This document shows positions 1-10,155 of a DNA stretch of 10,579 nucleotides, in pieces. The stretch spans positions 1 through 10,579 of the forward strand of contig JAUWWB010000019.1 in assembly GCA_030617085.1 (NCBI GenBank), in the 5' to 3' direction. The position numbers were made by a program, and so were the translations under genes. The notes below the pieces were generated by a model that ran no database searches, was not told the DNA's origin, and saw only the letters and a program-made list of their open reading frames with translations. This DNA comes from Candidatus Omnitrophota bacterium (lineage in GTDB: Bacteria > Omnitrophota > Gorgyraeia > Tantalellales > Tantalellaceae). Numbering within the stretch: position 1 is the stretch's first letter; each line of letters begins with the position of its first letter.

Positions 1-3393
<3,393 letters not shown>

Positions 3394-3397
3394 GATT

Positions 3398-6300
3398 TTA
3401 CACCCCTGCTAATGGTTCTTTTTCTTTTTTCTTTTGCTCAAGACGGACATCAAGAGCAAGACTCTGCAGTTCCTTGATCAAGACGTTGAACGATTCGGGC
3501 GTGCTCGGCTCAATCATGTTCTCGCCCTTGACGATGGTTTCGTAGATCTTCGTGCGCCCGACCACGTCGTCGCTCTTGACCGTAAGGAGCTCCTGCAGCG
3601 TGTAAGCGGCGCCGTAGGCTTCAAGCGCCCACACCTCCATCTCTCCGAACCTCTGCCCGCCGAACTGGGCCTTACCGCCCAGGGGCTGCTGCGTAACGAG
3701 AGAATACGGGCCGATGGACCTGGCGTGCATCTTATCGTCTGCCAGGTGAGCGAGCTTCATCATGTATATGTAGCCGACGGTCACATCCTGGTCGAACGGC
3801 CTGCCGGTAAATCCGTCCCGGAGGGTTATCTTGCCCACTTCGGGCAGACCGGCAGCTTTCATCGCCTCTTTTATGTCCTTTTCGTTCGCCCCGTCAAAAA
3901 CTGGCGTCGCGATCTTGTAGCCGAGAACTTTAGCCGCCCAGCCAAGCTGGGTCTCAAGCAGCTGCCCTATGTTCATCCGGCTCGGCACGCCGAGCGGGTT
4001 AAGGACTATGTCCAGGGGCGTTCCGTCCGGGAGATAAGGCATGTTTTCTTCAGGCAGTATCTTGGCGATAACGCCCTTGTTGCCGTGCCGTCCCGCCATC
4101 TTATCGCCCGCCTGGAGCTTCTTCTTGCTGGCGACAAAGACCGTCACCCTGCGCAAAACCCCGGGCGGGAGCTCATCCCCGTGTTTGATCCGGTCAAGAT
4201 CCCTCTCCATTTCCGCCATGGTCTGCTCGATCTGGCCGTTTATGGTGATAACGATGCCGTTGATCTTCGATTGGAGCTTCTCGTTTTCAACGTACACATT
4301 TTCAAGATTTGCCTTCGTGAACTTCGAAAGGTCCTTTTCCGTTACCGTACGTCCGGCCTTGATGAGCACCTTCCCGGTTTCCTCCTCTTCCAGCGCGTTG
4401 ACGAGCTTGCTCCCGACGAGTTTCTGATGTATCCTCTCGGCCTTTTTCGCCTGCAGCTGCTTCAGGATATTGTCATACCCTTCCTTGACGATCTTGCGCT
4501 GCTGCGCATCCAGGCGGCGCTGTCCCCTCGTCAGCGTCCTGCTGTTCTTCCTGGACAGCTCCTTGACGTCCACGACTATGCCGCTCACGCCGGAGGGGAC
4601 ATTCAGCGACACGTCCCTGACATCCCCCGCCTTTTCGCCGAATATCGCGCGCAGCAGCTTTTCTTCGGGCGAGAGCTCCACCTCGGATTTTGGCGCTACC
4701 TTCCCTACCAGTATGCTGCCGGGGCCCACTTCCGCGCCGATGCGGATGATCCCGCTTTCGTCAAGGTTTTTCAGCGCGTCCTCACTGACGTTCGGTATGT
4801 CGCTCGTTACCTCCTCCGGCCCCAGCCTGGTATCCCGCGCCTCGAGCTCAAACCGGTGAATATGAACGGAGGTGAAAGCATCGTCCTTGAGCAGCCTCTC
4901 GCTGATCAGGATCGCGTCTTCAAAGTTATAGCCCCTCCAGGACATGAATCCCACGAGGACATTCCTGCCAAGAGCCAGGTCCCCGGAGTCCGTCGAAATA
5001 CCGTCAGCCAGCAGGTCCCCTTCCCGCACCGTGTCGCCAAGCCTGACAAGGGGCCTCTGATTGACGCTTGTCCTGGCGTTGGTCCTTTCGAATTTCTTGA
5101 GGGTGTATCTTTCCCCGCCCGCCACTATCTTCGAACCGTCGACGGCGGTGACCTTTCCGGCTTTTTTCGCGGTGACCAGCGCGCCGGAATCTTTCGCCGC
5201 GCGCCGCTCCAGGCCCGTTCCCACGATGGGAGCTTCGGGGAACAGAAGGGGGACAGCCTGCCTCTGCATGTTCGACCCCATGAGCGCCCTGTTAGCGTCA
5301 TCGTGTTCCAGAAACGGTACGAGCCCCGCGCACACGCTTACGAGCTGAAGTGGAGAGACGTCCATGTATTGAACATCTTTGGCGTCAGCGAGGATAAAAT
5401 CGTCCTTAAAGCGGCAAAAGACTTTATCCTTCAGGAAGTACCCTTTCGAGTCGAGCTTGGAGTTCGCCTGCGCGATGATGTATTTATCCTCGACATCCGC
5501 GGAAAGGTGTTCGACCTCATCCAGGACGTGCCCGTTTTCGACCTTCCGGTAAGGGGTGACCAGAAAGCCGAACCGGTCCACTTCCGCGTAAGCGCTGAGG
5601 GAATTTATAAGTCCGATGTTTGGGCCTTCCGGCGTCTCGATCGGGCACAGCCTTCCGTAGTGCGAATAATGGACGTCCCTGACCTCGAACCCGGCGCGTT
5701 CGCGGCTCAAGCCGCCCGGGCCGAGCGCGCTCAGGCGCCTCAGGTGGGTCAGCTCCGCGAGCGGGTTTGTCTGGTCCATGAACTGCGACAACCGCCCCCT
5801 GGCAAAAAAATCGTGGATGACGCTTGTGATCAACTTCGTGTTTACGAGGTTGTGCGGCATGACCTCGTCCATCTCGTAGACGCTCATCCTCTCCCTGGCC
5901 ACCCGCTCGACCCTGGCCATGCTCATCCTGATCTGGTTGGAAAGCTGCTCGCCGACGCATCTTACGCGCCTGTTGCCGAGATGGTCGATGTCGTCTATGC
6001 TTTTCGTCCCGGCCTTTATCTCCAGCAGGCGCTTGATCGCCTTGACCAGGGTCTCGGCATCGAGCAGGTGAGACCCCATGGCCCTGTCCATTTCCAGCTT
6101 GCGGTTTATCATCCGGATGCCGACGTCCGTGAGGTCGTACCTCTTCGCGTCAAAGAACATCTGCCCGAGTATCTCCTTCGCGGATTCGAGTGTGGGGGGA
6201 TCCCCCGGCCTGAGCTTGCGGTAAATGTCAAGGTACGCTTCTTCCCTGGTCTTCGTCCCGTCGTGCTCCAGCGTCCTTATTATCTCTGTTGGGACGTCCA

Positions 6301-7120
6301 TCAGCAATTTTACGCTTCTGACCTTGCTTTCCCATATGCGCTCAGCGACGGAACGCGTGATCTTCTCCATCTGCTGGGCCAGCATGGAAGAGGTCCTCTC
6401 GTCGACAATGTCTTCCGCGAGAAACCTGCCGACCAGTTCCTCGCACTGCTTCTGCCGGCTCAGCGTCACCTCTTCGACGCCGCCGAACGCCCGGAGTATA
6501 TCGGCGTCGCCGGACAACCCGAAGATCCGCAGAAACGTCGTGGCCAGAAATTTTCTCTTGCGGTCGACATACACGTAAAGGAGGTCGCTCTTGTCAAACA
6601 GGAATTCTATCCACGCCCCCCTGTCGGGGATAAACCTGGCTGTATAGACCGCTTTGCCGCCCACAGAGGCGCTTTCCTCGAATGATATCCCGGGGGAGCG
6701 GTGAAGCTGGGTGACCACGACGCGCTCGTCACCGTTGATGACGTAGGTGCCGACCTCGGTCATCAGCGGGATCTCGCCGACGTACACTTCCTGCTCCTTC
6801 ATCTCGGCCGGCAATCTCAAGCGCAGCTTGATCCTTAAAGGAGCGGCATACGTGAGGGACCGGCGCTTGCATTCCTCCGGCGTGTACTTGGGCTGCCGGA
6901 TGTCGTAATTGAGGTATTCAAGCTGGTACGCGCCGTCCTGGCTGGTAATGGGAAAAACGCCGCGAAAAAGCGCTTCCATCCCGCGGTTCTCCCTCTTCGT
7001 CTTGGGGGCGGACCGCTGCAGGAACCCCTCATACGAGTCAACCTGGATCTTGATCAGATCTGGAATATCGTAGACAGTCTTCAACCTGGCATAACTTTTT
7101 CGTTTGACTTCAACAGCCAT
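3398..7120 (-). CDS. rpoB: DNA-directed RNA polymerase subunit beta
   Basis: This is the second-largest RNA polymerase subunit, forming one side of the active-site cleft and the rifampicin pocket. The 1240-residue frame is intact, between B. subtilis-type (about 1190) and E. coli (1342) lengths. The N-terminal IPDLIKIQVDSYEGFLQ stands at 19-35 and the lobe motif RSPGISFEE at 141-149. A short SI1-like segment (about 203-290, with AEDIVDERT) replaces the longer E. coli version. The rifampicin region has S445, Q446, D449, H459, R462 and S464, all equivalent to sensitive wild-type residues (E. coli 512, 513, 516, 526, 529, 531). A charged, helix-rich insertion of about 120 residues at 856-975 sits where E. 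coli has SI2. The active-site motif GDKMAGRHGNKGV gives K1007 and K1015 (E. coli K1065, K1073). The C-terminal clamp anchor GGQRFGEMEVWALEAYGA is present. The start has AAGGG directly before ATG and AGGGG 12 nt upstream. Confidence 0.99.
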   Translation of the reverse strand: MAVEVKRKSYARLKTVYDIPDLIKIQVDSYEGFLQRSAPKTKRENRGMEALFRGVFPITSQDGAYQLEYLNYDIRQPKYTPEECKRRSLTYAAPLRIKLRLRLPAEMKEQEVYVGEIPLMTEVGTYVINGDERVVVTQLHRSPGISFEESASVGGKAVYTARFIPDRGAWIEFLFDKSDLLYVYVDRKRKFLATTFLRIFGLSGDADILRAFGGVEEVTLSRQKQCEELVGRFLAEDIVDERTSSMLAQQMEKITRSVAERIWESKVRSVKLLMDVPTEIIRTLEHDGTKTREEAYLDIYRKLRPGDPPTLESAKEILGQMFFDAKRYDLTDVGIRMINRKLEMDRAMGSHLLDAETLVKAIKRLLEIKAGTKSIDDIDHLGNRRVRCVGEQLSNQIRMSMARVERVARERMSVYEMDEVMPHNLVNTKLITSVIHDFFARGRLSQFMDQTNPLAELTHLRRLSALGPGGLSRERAGFEVRDVHYSHYGRLCPIETPEGPNIGLINSLSAYAEVDRFGFLVTPYRKVENGHVLDEVEHLSADVEDKYIIAQANSKLDSKGYFLKDKVFCRFKDDFILADAKDVQYMDVSPLQLVSVCAGLVPFLEHDDANRALMGSNMQRQAVPLLFPEAPIVGTGLERRAAKDSGALVTAKKAGKVTAVDGSKIVAGGERYTLKKFERTNARTSVNQRPLVRLGDTVREGDLLADGISTDSGDLALGRNVLVGFMSWRGYNFEDAILISERLLKDDAFTSVHIHRFELEARDTRLGPEEVTSDIPNVSEDALKNLDESGIIRIGAEVGPGSILVGKVAPKSEVELSPEEKLLRAIFGEKAGDVRDVSLNVPSGVSGIVVDVKELSRKNSRTLTRGQRRLDAQQRKIVKEGYDNILKQLQAKKAERIHQKLVGSKLVNALEEEETGKVLIKAGRTVTEKDLSKFTKANLENVYVENEKLQSKINGIVITINGQIEQTMAEMERDLDRIKHGDELPPGVLRRVTVFVASKKKLQAGDKMAGRHGNKGVIAKILPEENMPYLPDGTPLDIVLNPLGVPSRMNIGQLLETQLGWAAKVLGYKIATPVFDGANEKDIKEAMKAAGLPEVGKITLRDGFTGRPFDQDVTVGYIYMMKLAHLADDKMHARSIGPYSLVTQQPLGGKAQFGGQRFGEMEVWALEAYGAAYTLQELLTVKSDDVVGRTKIYETIVKGENMIEPSTPESFNVLIKELQSLALDVRLEQKKKEKEPLAGV
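3401..3407 (-). promoter_or_regulatory. Ribosome binding site of rpoC, inside the rpoB 3' end
   Basis: AGGGGTG lies 7 nt before the rpoC ATG and overlaps the last sense codons of rpoB. It pairs well with the anti-Shine-Dalgarno sequence apart from a G-U type deviation. It fixes the rpoC start and suits translational coupling of beta and beta', which are needed in equal amounts. Confidence 0.7.
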
Positions 7121-7170
7121 CCCTTATCACATCCCCTGTAATCTTAAATTATCAAAAAGGCCTCATCAAC

Positions 7171-7196
7171 GTCCGTGACACGAAAACGCATCGGAC
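7171..7196 (-). promoter_or_regulatory. Candidate hairpin in the rplL-rpoB intercistronic region
   Basis: One nucleotide after the rplL stop, the transcript can form an outer 5-bp stem GUCCG/CGGAC, with an inner UGCG/CGUG stem containing two wobble pairs around a UUUU loop and a small asymmetric bulge. A UUUUU run follows only about 11 nt later, so it is not a classical intrinsic terminator. In E. coli this interval holds a partial attenuator and an RNase III site that reduce rpoBC expression relative to the ribosomal genes. A similar role here is inference. Confidence 0.4.
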
Positions 7197-7197
7197 A

Positions 7198-7662
7198 TTA
7201 CTTCAGTTCGACCTTCGCTCCGACGTCTTCAAGCTGTTTCTTCATCTTTTCGGCTTCCTCTTTCAGCACACCTTCCTTGACCTCTTTCGGGGCCGCTTCC
7301 ACGAGGTCTTTCGCCTCTTTCAGGCCAAGGCTTGTCAAGGCCCTGATCTCCTTGATGACATTGATCTTTTTTGGACCGACTTCGGCAAGGACGACGGTAA
7401 AGACGCTCTTCTCTTCCTCCTCCGCCGCCGCGCCGGGGGCTGCCGCGCCGGCTGCCCCTACTGCCGCGACCGGTGCCGCCGCGCTGACGCCGAACGTCTC
7501 TTCCAGCGCTTTGACAAGGTCGGAAAGTTCAAGAACGCTCATCTCCTTGATGGTGTTTATCATGCCTTCCATCTTTTCCGAAAGCTGCGTCTCGACCTTT
7601 TCCTCGGCGGGCGCCGCCTGCGTCTCTTCCGCGTTTACCTGTTCCTTTTTTTCCTCTGCCAT
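7198..7662 (-). CDS. rplL: 50S ribosomal protein L7/L12 with N-terminal extension
   Basis: This is the multicopy stalk protein that recruits and stimulates translational GTPases. The 154-residue product is longer than the usual 120-130. Residues 1-27 are a low-complexity stretch rich in Glu, Gln and Ala with no counterpart in typical L12. The dimerisation domain follows at about 28-59 (MSVLELSDLVKALEETFGV), then an Ala/Gly/Pro hinge at about 60-80, an acidic EEEE, and the globular C-terminal domain from about 86 (SVFTVVLAEVGPKKINVIK, then TSLGLKEAKDLVE). The start at 7662 is chosen because a perfect AAGGAGG lies 8 nt upstream and the gap to rplJ is a normal 20 nt. Starting at M31 would leave a 110-nt open gap and only a weak GGAAAAG site. 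An in-frame GTG at 7686 would place the Shine-Dalgarno inside the coding sequence. The family is certain, the extension probable. Confidence 0.97.
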   Translation of the reverse strand: MAEEKKEQVNAEETQAAPAEEKVETQLSEKMEGMINTIKEMSVLELSDLVKALEETFGVSAAAPVAAVGAAGAAAPGAAAEEEEKSVFTVVLAEVGPKKINVIKEIRALTSLGLKEAKDLVEAAPKEVKEGVLKEEAEKMKKQLEDVGAKVELK

Positions 7663-7670
7663 TTTTGGAT

Positions 7671-7677
7671 CCTCCTT
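7671..7677 (-). promoter_or_regulatory. Consensus Shine-Dalgarno site of rplL
   Basis: AAGGAGG lies 8 nt before the rplL ATG and is the strongest ribosome binding site in the window. It decides the L7/L12 start. It also suits the need for several L12 copies per L10, since rplJ just upstream has no comparable site. The rplJ reading frame ends in tandem stops TGA TAA just before it. Confidence 0.85.
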
Positions 7678-7682
7678 AGTTA

Positions 7683-8222
7683 TCACTTGCCTTCTTTTTT
7701 CTCTTTAAGCGCGTTCAAAGCATATAAAAGACTTTTTAAGATCGAGGAAAGAACGCCGACAAAATTCGCTACCGGCGCGTTCATCATGCCGATGGCCATG
7801 GCGATGAGCTGTTCGCGCCCGGGCAATTCGGAAAGTTCCTTTATCCTGTCCTTCTCAATCAAGCGGCCTTCAAAGTAGCCTTTTGAGACCTCAAAGCCCT
7901 TGCATTCCCTGGCAAACTCCATCATCAGCCTGGCGACCCGGACAGGATCTTCCTCGATCACGCCGATACCGAGGGTCTTCTTTTCCCGGACGGTATCGGA
8001 AAGCCCCTCTATCCCGGCATCCTCGAGCGCCCGGCAGGCCAGACGGTTCTTAACTACCAGGTATTTGGATCCGGAGCGTCTCATCCTCTTCCTCAGGACG
8101 TCGATCTCCGAGGCCTTCACGTTTTCAATGCTCGAAAACACGAAGCCCTTGTTCCCGGAGAAAACATCCTTCATCTCCTTTACCATCAATTCCCTTGCTT
8201 TTTTCCCGTATTTTTCTGCCAT
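7683..8222 (-). CDS. rplJ: 50S ribosomal protein L10
   Basis: L10 anchors the L7/L12 dimers at the base of the ribosomal stalk and, with L11, binds the GTPase-associated region of 23S rRNA. The 179-residue product is somewhat longer than E. coli L10 (165). The N-terminal rRNA-binding domain shows the family pattern of a helix, then LRKRMRRSGSKYLVVKNRLA at about 43-62. LPGREQLIAMAIGMMNAPV follows at about 133-151, then an uninterrupted hydrophobic and charged helix at about 152-176 (VGVLSSILKSLLYALNALK), the L12-binding spine. That helix looks about ten residues longer than in B. subtilis L10. The gene begins 15 nt after rplA, and only a poor AAAGAAAG stands ahead of the ATG. There is no room for a conventional L10 leader RNA. 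Tandem stops TGA TAA close the frame. Confidence 0.98.
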   Translation of the reverse strand: MAEKYGKKARELMVKEMKDVFSGNKGFVFSSIENVKASEIDVLRKRMRRSGSKYLVVKNRLACRALEDAGIEGLSDTVREKKTLGIGVIEEDPVRVARLMMEFARECKGFEVSKGYFEGRLIEKDRIKELSELPGREQLIAMAIGMMNAPVANFVGVLSSILKSLLYALNALKEKKEGK

Positions 8223-8237
8223 ATCAATGCTTTCTTT

Positions 8238-8924
8238 TTATCTAAATTGCCCCTTCCCCAGCCTGAGGCCAGGTCCCATGGTCGAGCTGACGGCTATCGA
8301 CTTCACGTTCTGGATCTTCTGCAGCTTCGGACTGCTTCCCATGACGGCCTTTATGAACACGTTGATATTTTCCGCGAGCGCCTCTTCCCCGAAAGACAGC
8401 TTCCCGACAGGGCCCTTGACGCCGGACTGTTTATCCATCCTGTATTCGATCTTGCCGGCCTTCAATTCACTTACCGCCTTACCTATATCCGTGGTAACCG
8501 TCCCGGATTTCGGGTTGGGCATCAGCCCCCGCGGGCCGAGGATCTTTCCGAGCTTCGCGAGCTCCCGCATCATATCGGGCGTCGTGACTGCCACGTCGAA
8601 ATCAAGCCATCCTTCCGAGACCTTCTTTATCAGATCATCGCCGCCCACATGATCGGCTCCGGCTTCGTGGGCCTGCTTCTCAAAATCCCCCTTGCAGAAC
8701 ACCGCGATGCGGGTTTTTTTCCCCGTCCCGTGCGGAAGGCTGACCGTTCCGCGTATGGGGTTCGAGGACTGCTCCAGGTTCAGTTTCATCGCCACCTCGA
8801 CAGTCTGGTCGAAATTGGTCTTCGGGCCATTCTTCAAAACAGTGATCGCTTCTTTCAGCTCGTATTCCTTGTGCCTGTCAACCAGATCTTTCAGCTGTTT
8901 TTTCCTTTTGCTCAATTTCGTCAT
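8238..8924 (-). CDS. rplA: 50S ribosomal protein L1
   Basis: L1 forms the mobile stalk next to the ribosomal E site and in many bacteria represses its own operon by binding an rRNA-like site in the mRNA. The 228-residue product has normal length. Family signatures are GTVSLPHGTGK at 59-69, ELAKLGKILGPRGLMPNPKS at 121-140, KAGKIEYRMDK at 155-165, and STMGPGLRL at 214-222 with T217 and M218 at the numbering used for the RNA-contacting residues of bacterial L1. The segment before the conserved Arg-Gly is EQSSNPI (51-57), where most bacteria have a longer stretch with a Lys/Arg and an Asp-Gln pair. AAGGGA lies 5 nt before the ATG. The gene follows rplK by 14 nt. No clear L1-binding hairpin was recognised upstream of rplK, so autoregulation is unproven. 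Confidence 0.99.
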   Translation of the reverse strand: MTKLSKRKKQLKDLVDRHKEYELKEAITVLKNGPKTNFDQTVEVAMKLNLEQSSNPIRGTVSLPHGTGKKTRIAVFCKGDFEKQAHEAGADHVGGDDLIKKVSEGWLDFDVAVTTPDMMRELAKLGKILGPRGLMPNPKSGTVTTDIGKAVSELKAGKIEYRMDKQSGVKGPVGKLSFGEEALAENINVFIKAVMGSSPKLQKIQNVKSIAVSSTMGPGLRLGKGQFR

Positions 8925-8929
8925 TTTTT

Positions 8930-8935
8930 TCCCTT
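8930..8935 (-). promoter_or_regulatory. Ribosome binding site of rplA
   Basis: AAGGGA lies 5 nt before the rplA ATG in the 14-nt gap after rplK. This is a good match at close spacing and supports the chosen start. Confidence 0.6.
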
Positions 8936-8938
8936 ATA

Positions 8939-9367
8939 TTATTCCTCGACGACCTCGATGCCCATGCTGCGGGCCGACCCCGCTATGATCTTTACCGCGC
9001 CTTCCATATCAACGGCATTGAGGTCCTCGGCCTTTTCCTTCGCGATTTCCCGCACCTGCTCCATGGTCACCTTGCCCACCTTTTCCGCTTTCGGGTTTCC
9101 GCTCGCTTTCGCCAGGCCCGCGGCTTTTTTAAGCAGAACACTGGCCGGCGGGCTCTTGATTATAAAGGAAAAGGTCCGGTCCTCGTAGAGGCTGATCACG
9201 ACCGGAAGCACCAGCCCCTGCCTGTCCTTCGTCCGATCGTTGAACTGCTTGCAAAAATCCATTATCGGGATGCCGTGCTGCCCCAGAGCAGGTCCCACCG
9301 GCGGCGCCGGATTCGCCTGCCCCCCCGGACACTGCAATTTTATTTTTATTTTGACCTTTTTTGCCAT
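8939..9367 (-). CDS. rplK: 50S ribosomal protein L11
   Basis: L11 binds the GTPase-associated centre of 23S rRNA, contacts elongation factors, and is the site of thiostrepton action. The 142-residue product has the standard length. The N-terminal domain begins MAKKVKIKIKLQCPGGQANP and continues APPVGPALGQHG with the Pro-rich hinge loop, then IMDFCKQFND. The C-terminal RNA-binding domain includes FIIKSPPASVLLKKAAGL and ends with AGSARSMGIEVVE, the family signature. The start at 9367 is chosen because MAKK is the conserved beginning. The same frame is open further upstream, but that overlaps nusG. The gap after nusG is 20 nt and contains no good Shine-Dalgarno sequence, so coupling to nusG translation is likely. 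Identity is secure. Confidence 0.99.
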   Translation of the reverse strand: MAKKVKIKIKLQCPGGQANPAPPVGPALGQHGIPIMDFCKQFNDRTKDRQGLVLPVVISLYEDRTFSFIIKSPPASVLLKKAAGLAKASGNPKAEKVGKVTMEQVREIAKEKAEDLNAVDMEGAVKIIAGSARSMGIEVVEE

Positions 9368-9387
9368 TTTTATTGCTCGCTTTCGAC

Positions 9388-9924
9388 TTATATCTTCTCG
9401 ATCTGCCAGGCCTCGAGCTCCACCGGGGTCGACCGGCCGAAGATCGAGATCATCACCTTGATCTTGCCTTTTTCCAGATTCGCTTCCTCGATAGTACCGG
9501 TAAAGTTCTTGAACGGCCCTTCCTTGACGCGGACCGCTTCGCCCTGCTTGAAGAGCATCTTCGGGACCGGTTTCTCCTTCGCTTCCCTTGTCTGCTGCAG
9601 GATCTGGGCCACCTCTTCTTCCGCCAGGGGCACGGGCCTTGTCCTGGTCCCGACAAACCCCGAAACGCCCGGCGTATTTTTTATCAGGTACCAACTCTTG
9701 TCGTTAAGCTCCATCTCGATCAATATGTACCCGGGGAAAAATTTCCGTTCCGAGATCTTCTTCGCTCCCTGCTTGATCTCCGCCACCTTCTCCGTCGGTA
9801 TCAGGATGCGCCCGACGAATTGTTTCTTCTCGGGGTCACTTTCAAGCTGCCTATCCAGGGACTTCTTCACAGTGTCTTCCTTGCCGGTCAACGTGTGAAT
9901 TACATACCACTTCTTTGCCATCAT
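9388..9924 (-). CDS. nusG: Transcription termination/antitermination factor NusG
   Basis: NusG binds the RNA polymerase clamp to suppress pausing and links polymerase to Rho or to the leading ribosome through S10. The 178-residue product has normal length. The NGN domain runs from KKWYVIHTLTGKED (4-17) through ERKFFPGYILIEMEL (59-73) and NTPGVSGFVGT (83-93). The C-terminal KOW domain begins at about 126 (QGEAVRVKEGPFKNFTGTI) and ends with IFGRSTPVELE. There are two adjacent ATG codons. The first overlaps the secE stop as ATGA, and the second (at 9921) gives the usual MAKKWYV start, so the protein may be 177 residues. The overlap suggests translational coupling with secE, a very common gene pair. 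Confidence 0.99.
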   Translation of the reverse strand: MMAKKWYVIHTLTGKEDTVKKSLDRQLESDPEKKQFVGRILIPTEKVAEIKQGAKKISERKFFPGYILIEMELNDKSWYLIKNTPGVSGFVGTRTRPVPLAEEEVAQILQQTREAKEKPVPKMLFKQGEAVRVKEGPFKNFTGTIEEANLEKGKIKVMISIFGRSTPVELEAWQIEKI

Positions 9925-10112
9925 AAAACCCCGCTTATCAGAAAATTCGTGACACGTGAAAAAACCAGGTCACATACACCTATGAACAAGGCCAGTATTA
10001 TCATCGAGCAAAGAACGACGATAGTGGAACTTATCAGCTCCTCCCTGGACGGCCAGGCGACTTTTTTCATCTCGGTCTTGACCTGGCCGAAAAATTTTCC
10101 TGCCTTGAACAT
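9921..10112 (-). CDS. secE: Preprotein translocase subunit SecE
   Basis: SecE is the small essential membrane subunit that clamps the SecY channel. The 63-residue product is the short one-helix type found in most bacteria, unlike the three-helix E. coli protein. An amphipathic N-terminal helix carries the signature EMKKVAWPSREELISST (14-30), followed by one transmembrane segment at about 30-50 (VVLCSMIILALFIGVCDLVF) and a short C-terminal tail. GGGAAG stands about 10 nt before the ATG. The gene is preceded by tRNA-Trp (43-nt gap) and overlaps nusG by four bases (ATGA). Identity is secure from motif and position. Confidence 0.97.
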   Translation of the reverse strand: MFKAGKFFGQVKTEMKKVAWPSREELISSTIVVLCSMIILALFIGVCDLVFSRVTNFLISGVL

Positions 10113-10127
10113 GACTTAATTCTTCCC

Positions 10128-10141
10128 GTTTATCTATAAAC
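10128..10141. repeat. 14-bp perfect palindrome between tRNA-Trp and secE
   Basis: On the minus strand it reads GTTTATAGATAAAC, with a perfect 6-bp inverted repeat around AG. As RNA it could form a weak 5-bp A/U-rich stem with a UAGA loop, placed between the tRNA 3' end and the secE ribosome binding site. It might help separate the tRNA from the mRNA, act as a protein site, or be chance. No function can be assigned. Confidence 0.35.
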
Positions 10142-10155
10142 TGAAATTTTTTTCG

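Noticed and set aside
5767..5841. Possible rifampicin-resistance substitutions in RpoB
   Set aside because: The residues equivalent to E. coli S512, Q513, D516, H526, R529, S531 and L533 are all the sensitive wild-type ones.
3434..6685. A 1083-residue open frame on the plus strand opposite rpoB
   Set aside because: It is exactly codon-in-register with rpoB and its translation shows no family motif. Its openness is explained by the absence of TTA, CTA and TCA in rpoB.
7155..7196. Intrinsic terminator between rplL and rpoB
   Set aside because: The hairpin is not followed directly by a U tract: the UUUUU run is about 11 nt away. Essential rpoBC would also be cut off, so a full terminator is unlikely.
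7663..7686. Alternative GTG start of rplL overlapping the rplJ stop
   Set aside because: It would add eight residues encoded by the Shine-Dalgarno region itself. The ATG at 7662 has AAGGAGG at ideal spacing.
9368..9694. Upstream in-frame extension of rplK through nusG
   Set aside because: The extension is a different frame of the real nusG gene. L11 proteins begin at the conserved MAKK, which is the ATG at 9367.
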